From the NCBI RefSeq assembly GCF_937863485.1, contig NZ_CALMFY010000166.1, positions 36,329-100,328 of the forward strand: 64,000 bases of DNA, written 5' to 3'. Below, piece by piece: positions 8,398 through 16,506 of the stretch (its first letter is position 1; the number at the start of each line of letters is the position of its first letter). The translations under genes and the position numbers were made by a program. Under the pieces are notes generated by a model, which made no database searches, was not told where the DNA came from, and saw only the letters and a program-made list of their open reading frames with translations. This stretch comes from an uncultured Nostoc sp. (GTDB lineage Bacteria > Cyanobacteriota > Cyanobacteriia > Cyanobacteriales > Nostocaceae).

Positions 8398-9792
8398 GTG
8401 TCTGAAGCAAAAGTAAATTGTGATTTAAATAATGGCGAAGAACGTTTAGAAAAAAGAATTCTTGTGCTTGGTTCAGCACCTCATACAAGACAGATAAGCG
8501 CTTACACTTGGGATAGATTGCCGGAATTTCTTAATGTTGCTGATTATGATGTAGTTATTCTTAACCTAAAACCATTTTTTGATCAGAATTTTGCTGACAA
8601 CATAAATATAGAGACATTTCCCTCTTGGCAGCAATTTGCCCGACTTGTATTTAGCCAAGCAAGCGAACTGATTATTATTGGAGAGCCTACAATCTACACT
8701 GGAAAAAATTCTTATATTGATATTTCCATGTGGCTACCACCATTACTTCCACAGTTGGTATTTGATTTGGGTAAAGAAATTCGCAATATTAACCCTGAGT
8801 TTAGCTATTACTTCAAGTATGTGCGTCGATGGTTCTCTCATAGAACCTCTAATTATAATATTCCTAACGAATATATTCGGACTCATTATTTAAACTTAGT
8901 TCATCCTCAAGCTGAGAATTTAGAAATTCAATGTCATTCACTTGCACAAACCCGATTTCAAGAAGATATTGCTTTCCGAATGAAGTTTCAAGTATTGAGT
9001 GTAGATAGAGGAAACTTTATTGATTCACAGAAACCTCCAGCAGTTCTTCGAATATCAGGTGATGTCATTTGTCTTCCCATACCAACAGAAATTTCTGCCC
9101 AGGAAGCAGTTGATCTAATTTTACAAGAAAGATATAAGTTACAATTTGAGTCAACTCCACCAGCATGGGTAGAAGCATACAAACTTCCTCACGAGTTGCC
9201 CATTGAAGCTGAGATAGATCGGTGTAAAGATGCAATTAAACAATTGGAAAAGGAACTTACAGCAGCTACAATCCGATTGGGAGAAGAGTCACGATTTCGT
9301 AAATTACTTTACGAACAAGGTGAAGCTGCATTAGAACCGGTTGTGCGTGATGTGCTAAGGGAATTAGGTGCTCAGGTTGATGAACCAAAACAGCCAGGTA
9401 AAGAAGATGGACGATTAATTGATCCTAAGCAGCGGAGAGGAATGCTAGAAATTAAAGGCTTAACACACCAATTAAAGCTACGCGAGGTGCGTCAACTCGA
9501 TCAGTGGGTACGGGATGCGCTTATTGATGAAGATTGGGAAAGTAAAGGAATATTAATTGTAAATGCATTCCGTAATGAACCTTTAGGGAATCGAGGTGAG
9601 CCTTTCCCGCCTAACTGTATTCAAGCTGCAAAAAAGTCTAATCAATGTCTAGTTACAACAATGCAGCTTTATAACGCCCTTTGTGCCTTGCAAAGAGGTG
9701 AACTGAACCTAGAAATATTTTGGGACACTATATTTAGCACAAGTGGTGTTTTTTCTTTACCTGGGCTAGATGTATTATGTACTAATAGCTAA
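8398..9792 (+). CDS. unrecognised protein with PD-(D/E)xK nuclease-like C-terminus
   Basis: I do not recognise this 464-residue protein as a named family. Residues about 18-130 look like a Rossmann-type alpha/beta domain (KRILVLGSAPHTRQ, DYDVVILNL, SELIIIGEP). Residues 268-295 are a probable coiled coil. The C-terminal part has a restriction-enzyme-like core: Glu313 in a helix (ALEPVVRDVLRELG), Asp337/Asp342 (EDGRLID) and the EIK triplet at 351-353 (RGMLEIKG), followed by a strand (KGILIVNAF). This layout suggests a metal-dependent nuclease. Start is GTG with AAGGAG ten bases upstream. It is a single gene between a HicAB module and decayed DNA, a typical defence neighbourhood. Confidence 0.6.
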   Translation: MSEAKVNCDLNNGEERLEKRILVLGSAPHTRQISAYTWDRLPEFLNVADYDVVILNLKPFFDQNFADNINIETFPSWQQFARLVFSQASELIIIGEPTIYTGKNSYIDISMWLPPLLPQLVFDLGKEIRNINPEFSYYFKYVRRWFSHRTSNYNIPNEYIRTHYLNLVHPQAENLEIQCHSLAQTRFQEDIAFRMKFQVLSVDRGNFIDSQKPPAVLRISGDVICLPIPTEISAQEAVDLILQERYKLQFESTPPAWVEAYKLPHELPIEAEIDRCKDAIKQLEKELTAATIRLGEESRFRKLLYEQGEAALEPVVRDVLRELGAQVDEPKQPGKEDGRLIDPKQRRGMLEIKGLTHQLKLREVRQLDQWVRDALIDEDWESKGILIVNAFRNEPLGNRGEPFPPNCIQAAKKSNQCLVTTMQLYNALCALQRGELNLEIFWDTIFSTSGVFSLPGLDVLCTNS

Positions 9793-9859
9793 TGCTCGTA
9801 GATTGATTCGAGTAGAGCAGAGCATTTCGTCAATGGGTAACAAAGCAAATCAACCTAAC

Positions 9860-10036
9860 TTAATGTAACCCTTGCTCTTTTAACAACTCACTCACCCAAG
9901 CTGCATTAACTTCTCCAAGGGGCGGAACTGCTTCACGAGTGTAGTCTATAGCCAAATCAAATCCGGCGCGATGGTAAACATAAATTTGCTTACAAATTTT
10001 ACTTGACACAATTTCAATTCTATGTAATTTATACAT
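9860..10036 (-). pseudogene. C-terminal remnant of a DUF4058 family gene
   Basis: Reading the minus strand gives 58 codons from ATG 10036 to a TAA at 9860. The peptide includes YHRAGFDLAIDYTREAVPP and AAWVSELLKEQGL, which matches the C-terminal end of DUF4058 proteins (FDLxIDYTxxxxPPL, then AAWxxxLLxxxGL). Full members have roughly 250 residues, so about three quarters are missing. The frame stays open to about 10118, but upstream of about 10060 it runs into a dispersed Nostoc palindromic repeat, which appears to have replaced the rest. Confidence 0.7.
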
Positions 10037-10054
10037 CACACTATATTTGCTAGT

Positions 10055-10100
10055 AAGGTGCGTAGGCTTTGCCCGCCGTAGGCATCGCTCCGGCGTTGCT
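10055..10100. repeat. dispersed palindromic repeat
   Basis: A GC-rich stretch with nested palindromes (gcgtaggctttgcccgcc, gccgtaggcatcgctccggc) of the common Nostoc dispersed type. It truncates the DUF4058 remnant and lies in the 400-base gap before nuiA, which otherwise shows no gene. Confidence 0.6.
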
Positions 10101-10191
10101 TCCTTCCACTGGAAATACTAATAGTTAGTATCTTTCGGCTTCCCACCTTGCTGCTAGCTGAATGATACAGTATGAGCGTTGCTAGAAACTG

Positions 10192-10590
10192 ATGACTATG
10201 AGCGGCGAGATTGTCGAAAAACTAAAGGAAGCTAGTACTAGCTTGTTAATGATGAGCGAGTCGGATTACCCTTTCGAGGTTGTTCAGTGGGAAGGTGCTG
10301 CACCTGCAACACAGGAGAAAATTTTACAGCTAACAGGTTCTCAAGACCTGCCAGTAGAAGTAGTAGACTTGGACTATCTCTTTCGTAATTGTGCATTTGA
10401 GCAAGAGTGGCACAATGAATTACAGAAAAAAGATGTTAAAAAATTTCAAACACTTGTCCAGACGCTTAAAGATAATCTTAGTGACATCAGCGTTTATCGG
10501 GTTGGACAAACAAATATTGACGCTTACATCATCGGACAAACTAAAGATGGTGACTTAGCTGGAGTAGCAACAAAACTGGTTGAAACCTAG
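10192..10590 (+). CDS. nuiA: nuclease A inhibitor
   Basis: A 132-residue acidic cytosolic protein of the NuiA family, which binds and blocks the sugar-non-specific nuclease NucA. Recognisable parts are LLMMSESDYPFEVVQWEG near residues 18-35, the central FQTLVQTLKDNL, and the family's ending LAGVATKLVET. Length matches Anabaena NuiA (about 135). Its target nuclease is encoded convergently just downstream, sharing one bidirectional terminator. An alternative start is ATG 10198, two codons inside. The inhibitor presumably protects the producer from nuclease that fails to be exported. Confidence 0.93.
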   Translation: MTMSGEIVEKLKEASTSLLMMSESDYPFEVVQWEGAAPATQEKILQLTGSQDLPVEVVDLDYLFRNCAFEQEWHNELQKKDVKKFQTLVQTLKDNLSDISVYRVGQTNIDAYIIGQTKDGDLAGVATKLVET

Positions 10591-10618
10591 TAAGCAGTTT
10601 GGAAATTTTTCTAAATAA

Positions 10619-10660
10619 AAGCCTAGCCATCTGTGCGGCTAGGCTTTCTCATTTTTGAAA
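10619..10660. terminator. bidirectional terminator between nuiA and nucA
   Basis: A perfect ten-base-pair hairpin (arms aagcctagcc and ggctaggctt) with an eight-base loop, followed on the plus strand by a T-rich stretch and preceded by A residues that give a U-rich tail on the minus strand. It lies between two convergent genes and can serve both. Confidence 0.85.
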
Positions 10661-10670
10661 TTATCCAAAC

Positions 10671-11510
10671 TTATAAATTGTCAACTTGCGCTTCTATTAC
10701 AGACTGAATAAATGTTGGAACTTCTGAAAGAAAATTGTATCCAGTTAGGGATTCTAATGAGTCAACGCTAACTCGATAGTTTCTCCAATTCGCTGTTTGC
10801 ACCCCTTGGGTGTTGGGAATATTGACACTAATTACTCTGGTGCTAGTTGTCACGCCAGCAACGCCTGAATCTGGAGTATTCAGTACAACAATAATTTTCC
10901 AAGTTCTATTAGGGACTTGAACCCGTCCATTAGCTATTGTATAGAACCTTCCGTTAGATCCGGTACCGCCCATCCCATATCCACCAGATATGATGTAGAG
11001 TTCTTTACCCTGTCCTACTAGAGTTCTGGCATAATCCTCTAAGTTTGCCCAAATCCCCTGATTGTTATCTGGGGCTTGAGCAATCATGTTGCTCATCAAA
11101 AAAGTGGCAGAATTATTGGTAACACTACTAGTTCTGTCACCACTAGGTGTCATGTGACCACGATCAAAGCCACTTCCGTTAAAATCGGTAGATTGAACTT
11201 GATAGCACCCAAAAGGAAGTGTTGTATCAGCCCGAAAAGTATCTTGCCTTGGTGTGCTACCTAACCAACTACTATTCAACTGCCAAGACACCCAATTTGG
11301 TCTACCTATTGGGCAGTTGTAACTAATTACATACTGTGGTTTTACCAGCAAGTAGTTATTTAGGCTGGAAGTTCCAGCGTTGCTGGGGTTGCCAAGGGTT
11401 AGGTGAACACTTACTGATGACTGGGCTAGTACTATCAGTGCCAACCCAATTATGAACAAAACTACCGCCACAAATGGCAATAGAAATTTGAAAATCTTGA
11501 TTTTTTTCAT
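10671..11510 (-). CDS. nucA: sugar-non-specific DNA/RNA endonuclease NucA, exported
   Basis: A 279-residue beta-beta-alpha-metal nuclease that degrades DNA and RNA. The active-site motif DRGHM is at residues 116-120 (catalytic His119), followed by the metal-binding region NSATFLMSNMIAQAPDNNQG (Asn and Arg-Glu type ligands). The N-terminus has a lysine-rich start and a hydrophobic segment (residues about 10-29) ending in LAQSS, so the protein is secreted or membrane-anchored. It matches Anabaena NucA in length and order. Its inhibitor gene nuiA is convergent with it. Confidence 0.94.
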   Translation of the reverse strand: MKKIKIFKFLLPFVAVVLFIIGLALIVLAQSSVSVHLTLGNPSNAGTSSLNNYLLVKPQYVISYNCPIGRPNWVSWQLNSSWLGSTPRQDTFRADTTLPFGCYQVQSTDFNGSGFDRGHMTPSGDRTSSVTNNSATFLMSNMIAQAPDNNQGIWANLEDYARTLVGQGKELYIISGGYGMGGTGSNGRFYTIANGRVQVPNRTWKIIVVLNTPDSGVAGVTTSTRVISVNIPNTQGVQTANWRNYRVSVDSLESLTGYNFLSEVPTFIQSVIEAQVDNL

Positions 11511-11550
11511 GTTTTTGTACTTTTGATTACAAAAACAGTGTCCGAGTTCT

Positions 11551-11754
11551 TCACTTAAATATCAAGCATTCAGTGATACAAAAATGAGGAATAATAGTAG
11601 CTACTGATGGTTCAAAACGCAGTGACAAAGCTTCCTCAAGATTAGCCAATGCCTCAGTTTCAGTTTCGCCCTGGCTAGCAATATCAATCTCCAAGTACTG
11701 TGCCACAAACCAGTTACTTTCCTGCCATACACTTGCAGCAAAAGTTTGTTTCAT
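11551..11754 (-). CDS. orphan HicB-like protein
   Basis: A 67-residue HicB-like/UPF0150 protein: FAASVWQESNWFVAQYLEIDIASQGETETEALANLEEAL is the family layout (core IDIASQGETETEAL). No HicA-type partner is visible on either side, so it is either a solitary regulator or the remaining half of a lost toxin-antitoxin pair. The C-terminal ending (PHFCITECLIFK) differs from typical members and may be degenerate. Confidence 0.7.
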   Translation of the reverse strand: MKQTFAASVWQESNWFVAQYLEIDIASQGETETEALANLEEALSLRFEPSVATIIPHFCITECLIFK

Positions 11755-11890
11755 AAGTTTTTATCGATCGGCACTTTCTTTCGATTTGATTATACGCTAG
11801 AAGAAAACCGGAGGTGCATTGAAGCCGCAAACGCTTATTTGCTAAGATTTTCAGTGCGACAACATTGAAACAGGGCAACTTCTGATCACC

Positions 11891-12886
11891 ATGCCAACAT
11901 CTACAATCGACAGTAAAGACGCAGCAGCCATCCAAGCCGCCAGAGTTGGGGTTGCTATATGCGATCGCTCTGGCTGGGGACGCATCAAAGTGTCTGGCGA
12001 TGATCGCCTCAATTTCTTACACAACCAAAGTACTAACAATTTCCAAATACTTAAGCCAGGACAAGGTTGTGATACGGTTTTTGTCACTTCCACAGCCAGG
12101 ACAATTGATTTAGTAACCGCCTACGTTAGAGAAGATGCAGTAATCCTGCTGGTTTCACCCAATCGCCGCCAGTTTCTCATGGAATGGCTGGATAAATATA
12201 TTTTCTTTGCCGATAAGGTGGAATTATCTGATATCACACAATACACCAACACCTTCAGCCTGATTGGCCCAGGAAGCGACGCTATTTTAGAAAAGTTGGG
12301 TATTAGTGAACTCATCGGGCAACCTTACGGTAGTCACAAAGTATACACAATTGCTTCTGCCGAGGGAGTGCGGATTGCTGTGGGTAGTGGGTTAGCGGCT
12401 CCCGGATACACCTTAACTTTCCCCTATACTGATAAATCTTCTGTGTGGAACAAATTGTTAGAAGCTGGGGCGGTAGAGATGAGCGATCGCGCTTGGGATG
12501 CCTTACGAATCTTACAAGGCCGCCCCGCTCCAGATGCTGAACTCACAGATGATTACAATCCTCTGGAGGTTGGTTTGTGGCAAACAATTTCTTTTAATAA
12601 AGGTTGCTATATTGGGCAAGAAACCATCGCTCGATTAAACACATACAAAGGTGTAAAACAACACCTTTTAGGTATCCGCCTCAGTGCCCCGGCGTCAGTT
12701 GGAAGTGCGATCGCAGTTGGAGATGAAAAGGTCGGCAAACTTACCAGTTACACAGAAACTGCTGATGGTTATTTTGGACTAGGTTATATTCGCACTAAAG
12801 CTGGTGGCGTGGGCTTGAAAGTCCAAGTGGGAGAAACTGAAGGTGAAGTAGTAGAAATCCCGTTTGTTTCTCAGGAATACCCATAA
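11891..12886 (+). CDS. YgfZ/GcvT-domain folate-binding protein
   Basis: A 331-residue protein of the YgfZ (COG0354) family, which resembles the glycine-cleavage T-protein and takes part in folate-dependent maintenance of some Fe-S enzymes. The signature K-G-C-Y-x-G-Q-E is seen as NKGCYIGQETIARL at about residues 237-250. The N-terminal domain holds RIKVSGDDRLNFLHNQST, the GcvT-type folate-binding start. It ends five bases before the convergent DUF5331 gene, so the two mRNAs must overlap. Confidence 0.88.
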   Translation: MPTSTIDSKDAAAIQAARVGVAICDRSGWGRIKVSGDDRLNFLHNQSTNNFQILKPGQGCDTVFVTSTARTIDLVTAYVREDAVILLVSPNRRQFLMEWLDKYIFFADKVELSDITQYTNTFSLIGPGSDAILEKLGISELIGQPYGSHKVYTIASAEGVRIAVGSGLAAPGYTLTFPYTDKSSVWNKLLEAGAVEMSDRAWDALRILQGRPAPDAELTDDYNPLEVGLWQTISFNKGCYIGQETIARLNTYKGVKQHLLGIRLSAPASVGSAIAVGDEKVGKLTSYTETADGYFGLGYIRTKAGGVGLKVQVGETEGEVVEIPFVSQEYP

Positions 12887-12891
12887 GCAAT

Positions 12892-13923
12892 TCAAATCAA
12901 AATATCTTTCTCTTTATCCCGAGCGCCGTAACAGAATTCATCTACCCAAGAAGCTAGACTACGGGCATTACTGGTTGGTATTAAATTAACTTTGCTTTTA
13001 ACGTGTTGTGGTTGGATATTCGGATGTTTCCCGTTACTCTTAACCTCGGTAGTAATTGCTAGCGATGCTCCTGAAGGGAGCCGCCCCTTGGGCGATGTCT
13101 GACGACAAGCTGCTTTGCTGCTACGCACTGGTTTGCGGTTACTACAAATCTCAATGGTAGTTGCCAGCAATGCGCCTACAGGGAGCCACCCCTTGGGCGA
13201 TGTCTGACTACAAGCTGTGCTACTACGCACTGTTTTGTCGTTGCTCTTAACCTTGGTAGCTAATGCCACAGATGGCATAGTTTTGGCTTTGCTGTTAACC
13301 TCACTGGTCATTGTCAGCGATGCTTCTGAAGATAATTGACCAGAGTGCGATCGCGCTGGTTGATATTCGCTTATGAAACTAGAGGATGGCGTTTTTACTG
13401 GAGTATCAGGAGCAATTTTAGTAGCAAATGCACCTATCAACTCAGGTTTGCCTGTATGAACTACCTCAGTGGTAGCTGTAAATGATGGTACAAGTTGATC
13501 GGCGCGTGGCAAGTTGAAGTCTAGAGTCTTGGCAGGAGAATGAGGCGCAATCTGGCTGGCAGTTACAACCGATGACACATGTTGATCCTCAGAATGCTTT
13601 TCATGTGGCGACTCGCTTTCAACTTGGCTGGTAGCCCTAGAATGTTCTGATTTTATTAAACGTAACTCTTGATCAGGATTGAAGTTAAGACCTAAAGCGG
13701 CGACTATTTTATCTGGATCGTTATTCAGATCCAGCATAAAAGAAAGTATTTCATCAAACTGGGGTTCTAAAACAGACAGTGTTGCCAAAATAAAACCGGA
13801 CAAAGGACGCCGCAGACCATCGTAAGTCGCCCAAATTCGGATTTTGACCAGCCAGGGAATATTTTGCTCGTAGTAAATCAGCCACTTTTGTTTTAAGGAT
13901 TGACGCAGCTGCTGGATATTCAT
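12892..13923 (-). CDS. DUF5331-domain protein with repeat-derived tail
   Basis: A 343-residue protein. The first 90 residues match what I know as DUF5331 (MNIQQLRQSLKQKWLIYY, WLVKIRIWATYDG, LNNDPDKIVAALGLNFNP), a cyanobacterial domain of unknown role. The rest is low-complexity, Ser/Thr/Lys-rich and probably disordered. It holds two diverged 35-residue repeats containing QTSPKGWLPVGA and QTSPKGRLPSGA, encoded by a duplicated segment of about 105 bases. The ferredoxin gene lies upstream on the same strand with a 48-base gap, so an operon is likely. Start at 13923 chosen because the conserved domain begins there. Confidence 0.75.
   Translation of the reverse strand: MNIQQLRQSLKQKWLIYYEQNIPWLVKIRIWATYDGLRRPLSGFILATLSVLEPQFDEILSFMLDLNNDPDKIVAALGLNFNPDQELRLIKSEHSRATSQVESESPHEKHSEDQHVSSVVTASQIAPHSPAKTLDFNLPRADQLVPSFTATTEVVHTGKPELIGAFATKIAPDTPVKTPSSSFISEYQPARSHSGQLSSEASLTMTSEVNSKAKTMPSVALATKVKSNDKTVRSSTACSQTSPKGWLPVGALLATTIEICSNRKPVRSSKAACRQTSPKGRLPSGASLAITTEVKSNGKHPNIQPQHVKSKVNLIPTSNARSLASWVDEFCYGARDKEKDILI
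13041..13246. repeat. in-gene tandem duplication carrying a dispersed repeat
   Basis: Two diverged copies (about 13041-13140 and 13146-13246) share the core cttgggcgatgtctgac preceded by gggagcc. The same kind of GC-rich core occurs as an intergenic Nostoc repeat. Here it has spread inside the DUF5331 gene while keeping the reading frame open. Confidence 0.65.
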
Positions 13924-13971
13924 TGGATGCCTCACTTCAGTCAACAAGATTACAGACCATGATATTGTTAA

Positions 13972-14310
13972 TTAATTTGATTTCCGGGGATGAAACCGAT
14001 AATAGAGCATCTGTTCGACTCTTTGACCACCTAGCAAATGATTTTCTACCAGTAAAGATACTTCATCGGGTTGAACTCCGCTATACCAGACCATATCGGG
14101 TAATATCAGCACCATCGGCCCATTGCCACATTGTCCCAAACAGCTGCTAGCCGTTACCGTTACACCAGGGATTGGCAAAGCCATAAAAGCTGCTAAAACC
14201 TTGAGGGCACCTTGCTTTTTGCAGGTGCGATTTTGACAAACTTGTACACATTTAGCAGAAGAGGGTTGGTCTATGATCGGGAAGTTTGATGGTTGAGTTA
14301 TATTTGACAT
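13972..14310 (-). CDS. thioredoxin-like [2Fe-2S] ferredoxin domain protein
   Basis: A 112-residue protein of the thioredoxin-like 2Fe-2S ferredoxin group. Four cluster ligands are visible: CVQVCQNRTC in the first half and SCLGQCGNGP in the second, with spacing typical of NuoE-like and cobalt-chelatase-associated ferredoxins. A C-terminal VWYSGVQPDEVSLLVENHL completes the fold. It is probably a soluble electron carrier. The downstream DUF5331 gene is on the same strand, but no obvious redox partner enzyme is next to it. Confidence 0.85.
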   Translation of the reverse strand: MSNITQPSNFPIIDQPSSAKCVQVCQNRTCKKQGALKVLAAFMALPIPGVTVTASSCLGQCGNGPMVLILPDMVWYSGVQPDEVSLLVENHLLGGQRVEQMLYYRFHPRKSN

Positions 14311-14380
14311 TTTTTAACGAACCGTTCCAGACGCAGAGGATACAGAGGAGGAGAAAGGGGATAGAAAAGAAGCAGGGGAG

Positions 14381-14410
14381 CAGAGGGGCAGAGGGGCAGA
14401 GGGGCAGAGG
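14381..14410. repeat. 8-bp tandem repeat
   Basis: Almost four copies of cagagggg in the gap upstream of the ferredoxin gene. It is a short tandemly repeated repetitive (STRR) sequence of the type long known in heterocystous cyanobacteria. Confidence 0.75.
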
Positions 14411-14430
14411 AGAATAATTAATAACCAATA

Positions 14431-14546
14431 CAACTCTTGGAGACGCTACCGCCCGAAGCGTAGCTATGCCGTAGGCTTTACGGCGTCGGCTCCATCGAGC
14501 GTACCCCTACGGGGAAGCAAGCTACGCGTAGCGTCTCCAAGAGTTG
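14431..14546. repeat. dispersed repeat bounded by 19-bp perfect inverted arms
   Basis: The arms caactcttggagacgctac (14431-14449) and gtagcgtctccaagagttg (14528-14546) are exact inverted copies. The interior is built of smaller palindromes such as gctacgcgtagc. It resembles a small non-autonomous element and lies between convergent-free ends, downstream of the cysteine synthase gene. Confidence 0.75.
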
Positions 14547-14582
14547 TCGAGATGCTCAGTCCAAGTGCCCAATGCCCCATAA

Positions 14583-15557
14583 CTAATCTATTGAAAGTCC
14601 TTTTGAGGCTAGCCATTCAGGGTTGAATATCCGCGACTGATACCGGGAACCACTATCACATAAGATGGTGACAATGGTATGTCCTGGCCCCAACTGCTTC
14701 GCTAGGGCAACAGCTGCGCCAACATTAATACCTGTTGAACCGCCCATTAACAGCCCATCTTTCCTCAGCAGTTGGTAAACTACCCGCAAAGCCTCTTTGT
14801 CATCGATTTGGATAGCATCATCAGCAGGTGCGCCTTCCATATTGGCTGTGACACGACCATTACCAATGCCTTCGGTGATGGAATTTCCTTCTATGTTAAT
14901 TTCGCCGGTTTTGATATAGCTATAAAGTCCACTACCCAGCGGATCAGCAACAACGCATTTAATCACCGGATTTTGTTCTTTCAAGTACAATGCCACACCA
15001 GCAAAAGTACCACCAGTACCAGTTGCAGCCGTCCATCCATCTATTTTACCATCTGTCTGCGTCCAAATTTCCGGCCCTGTGGTTTCGTAGTGGGCGCGGC
15101 GGTTGGCTAAGTTATCAAACTGATTCGCCCAAATGGCATTTTCTAACTCAGCAGCGACTCTGCCAGATAGCTTGACGTAGTTGTTCGGGTCTTTGTAGGG
15201 TACAGCGGGGATGGGACGAACTTCTGCTCCTAGTGCTGTCAGTGCGTCTATTTTTTCTTGTGACTGAGTATCGGGAATAATAATTAGGCATTTGTAGCCT
15301 TTGGCGTTGCAAATATGTGCTAGCCCAATGCCAGTATTACCAGCGGTTCCTTCTACAACGGTGCCACCGGGTTTGAGTAAACCTCTCTCTTCAGCATCTT
15401 CGATGATGTAAAGTGCGGCGCGGTCTTTGACGGAACCGCCAGGATTGAGGAATTCTGCTTTACCAAGGATTTCACATCCTGTTTCTTTGCTGAAGCTGTT
15501 TAAGCGAATCAGAGGTGTATTACCAACAGCGCCGACGAAGCCATTTTTAATATCCAT
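14583..15557 (-). CDS. cysteine synthase family PLP enzyme
   Basis: A 324-residue fold-type II PLP enzyme that makes cysteine from O-acetylserine and sulfide (or a close reaction). The PLP lysine is Lys44 in GGSVKDRAA. The substrate loop is EGTAGNTGIGLA, the phosphate-binding glycine loop is TGTGGTFAG, and the C-terminal Ser that contacts PLP is in LCDSGSRYQS. The TAGNTG form of the asparagine loop, rather than TSGNTG, is typical of one of several cyanobacterial paralogues, so CysK versus CysM cannot be decided. It stands alone, with repeats on both sides. Confidence 0.88.
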   Translation of the reverse strand: MDIKNGFVGAVGNTPLIRLNSFSKETGCEILGKAEFLNPGGSVKDRAALYIIEDAEERGLLKPGGTVVEGTAGNTGIGLAHICNAKGYKCLIIIPDTQSQEKIDALTALGAEVRPIPAVPYKDPNNYVKLSGRVAAELENAIWANQFDNLANRRAHYETTGPEIWTQTDGKIDGWTAATGTGGTFAGVALYLKEQNPVIKCVVADPLGSGLYSYIKTGEINIEGNSITEGIGNGRVTANMEGAPADDAIQIDDKEALRVVYQLLRKDGLLMGGSTGINVGAAVALAKQLGPGHTIVTILCDSGSRYQSRIFNPEWLASKGLSID

Positions 15558-16169
15558 TTTGACTGTACCTGTGTGAGTATCTATAAAAATTTTGGCTTAT
15601 AGCGGTGGCATGATTTATAGCTTCTTTACCTAAATGTAATGCATACACCTTCGGGGTTGCCGTTGGCGTACCCCTACAATACAAGCAAGCTACGCCATAG
15701 CGTCTCGTTAGAGAAGCCTCTGTCTACGACACGTTACGTGAATACAGAGAAGGCATCGCTTATTTCTATTTTCAAAGCAAGTACGTAGCAGTGTAGCGGT
15801 TTGTTGTCCAAAATTGCTACTGCATCTTACTCAAATTTAGAACGAAGCTTGGTGAGAAGCGATCGCCTCTCTGTAGTAATAGCTATTCACATTCACAAAT
15901 ATTATTTTTACACTACCAAACTTTACTCATTTTCAAAACAAACCCAGGTAATACTAACTTTTGGTGATCCGGTAATATTCGTTTTCGCCACAAATTTCCG
16001 GAAAGCAAGTGCATTTTGGGGGATCTAACTCTAGCTTAAGTTTACCAGGCAATGAAAATGAAAATAGTAATTTTACTGGGGATTGAAAATATCCAAGTGA
16101 GTTAATATACAGCATAATTAATGAGTAAATGCTGATATCATTTCATTGTCTTATATGGGGTGGACACCG
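15558..16169. other. 612-base gap with a palindromic repeat and promoter region
   Basis: The part 15640-15745 is a dispersed GC-rich repeat (gcgtacccctac, gctacgccatagcgtctc). A frame at 15801-16028 has no family resemblance and no ribosome site and is not called. The last 120 bases are AT-rich and should hold the promoter for the dynamin locus. Confidence 0.55.
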
Positions 16170-16493
16170 ATGACATCTGAAAGCGATCGCCAAAAAGAAC
16201 TTGAACACCGGCAACGTATACAACGAGAAGTTGATTTGCGGCTCCAGGAAATGGAAGCTAAAATGTATGCTCCCGATGCAGCTTTGGATGAAACTGTGAA
16301 GCATCAGCCAGAAAATTCCCAGGAACCTTGGATGAAAAAAGTGATTTTCGGTGGGAAGCTGTTTGTTCTTGGTGTGGTAGGGCTGGTTGCAGTGAAAATA
16401 GCCTCACTGGTGGCTGGGTTTATTGTTGTTGCAGCGCTGGGGTGGGTGTCTTATAAATTATTTTTTGAATCTAAAATAACCAATCTTCAATAA
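16170..16493 (+). CDS. small membrane protein upstream of the dynamin-like genes
   Basis: A 107-residue protein I do not recognise. Residues 1-35 are a charged helix (RQKELEHRQRIQREVDLRLQ is coiled-coil-like), followed by a linker and two adjacent hydrophobic segments (about residues 66-84 and 86-102: FVLGVVGLVAVKIASLVAG and FIVVAALGWVSYKLFF). The start at 16170 has GGGGTGG just upstream and is favoured over the upstream TTG 16146 or ATG 16155. It ends 13 bases before the BDLP1 gene and is very likely co-transcribed, so it may anchor or recruit the GTPase at the membrane. Confidence 0.75.
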   Translation: MTSESDRQKELEHRQRIQREVDLRLQEMEAKMYAPDAALDETVKHQPENSQEPWMKKVIFGGKLFVLGVVGLVAVKIASLVAGFIVVAALGWVSYKLFFESKITNLQ

Positions 16494-16506
16494 AGGTGTA
16501 ACTATT

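Noticed and set aside
11714-12093. Minus-strand frames over the start of the YgfZ-family gene
   Set aside because: Shadow frames of the strongly supported plus-strand gene at 11891.
15801-16028. 75-codon frame upstream of the dynamin locus
   Set aside because: No ribosome site, no family resemblance and composition like intergenic DNA.
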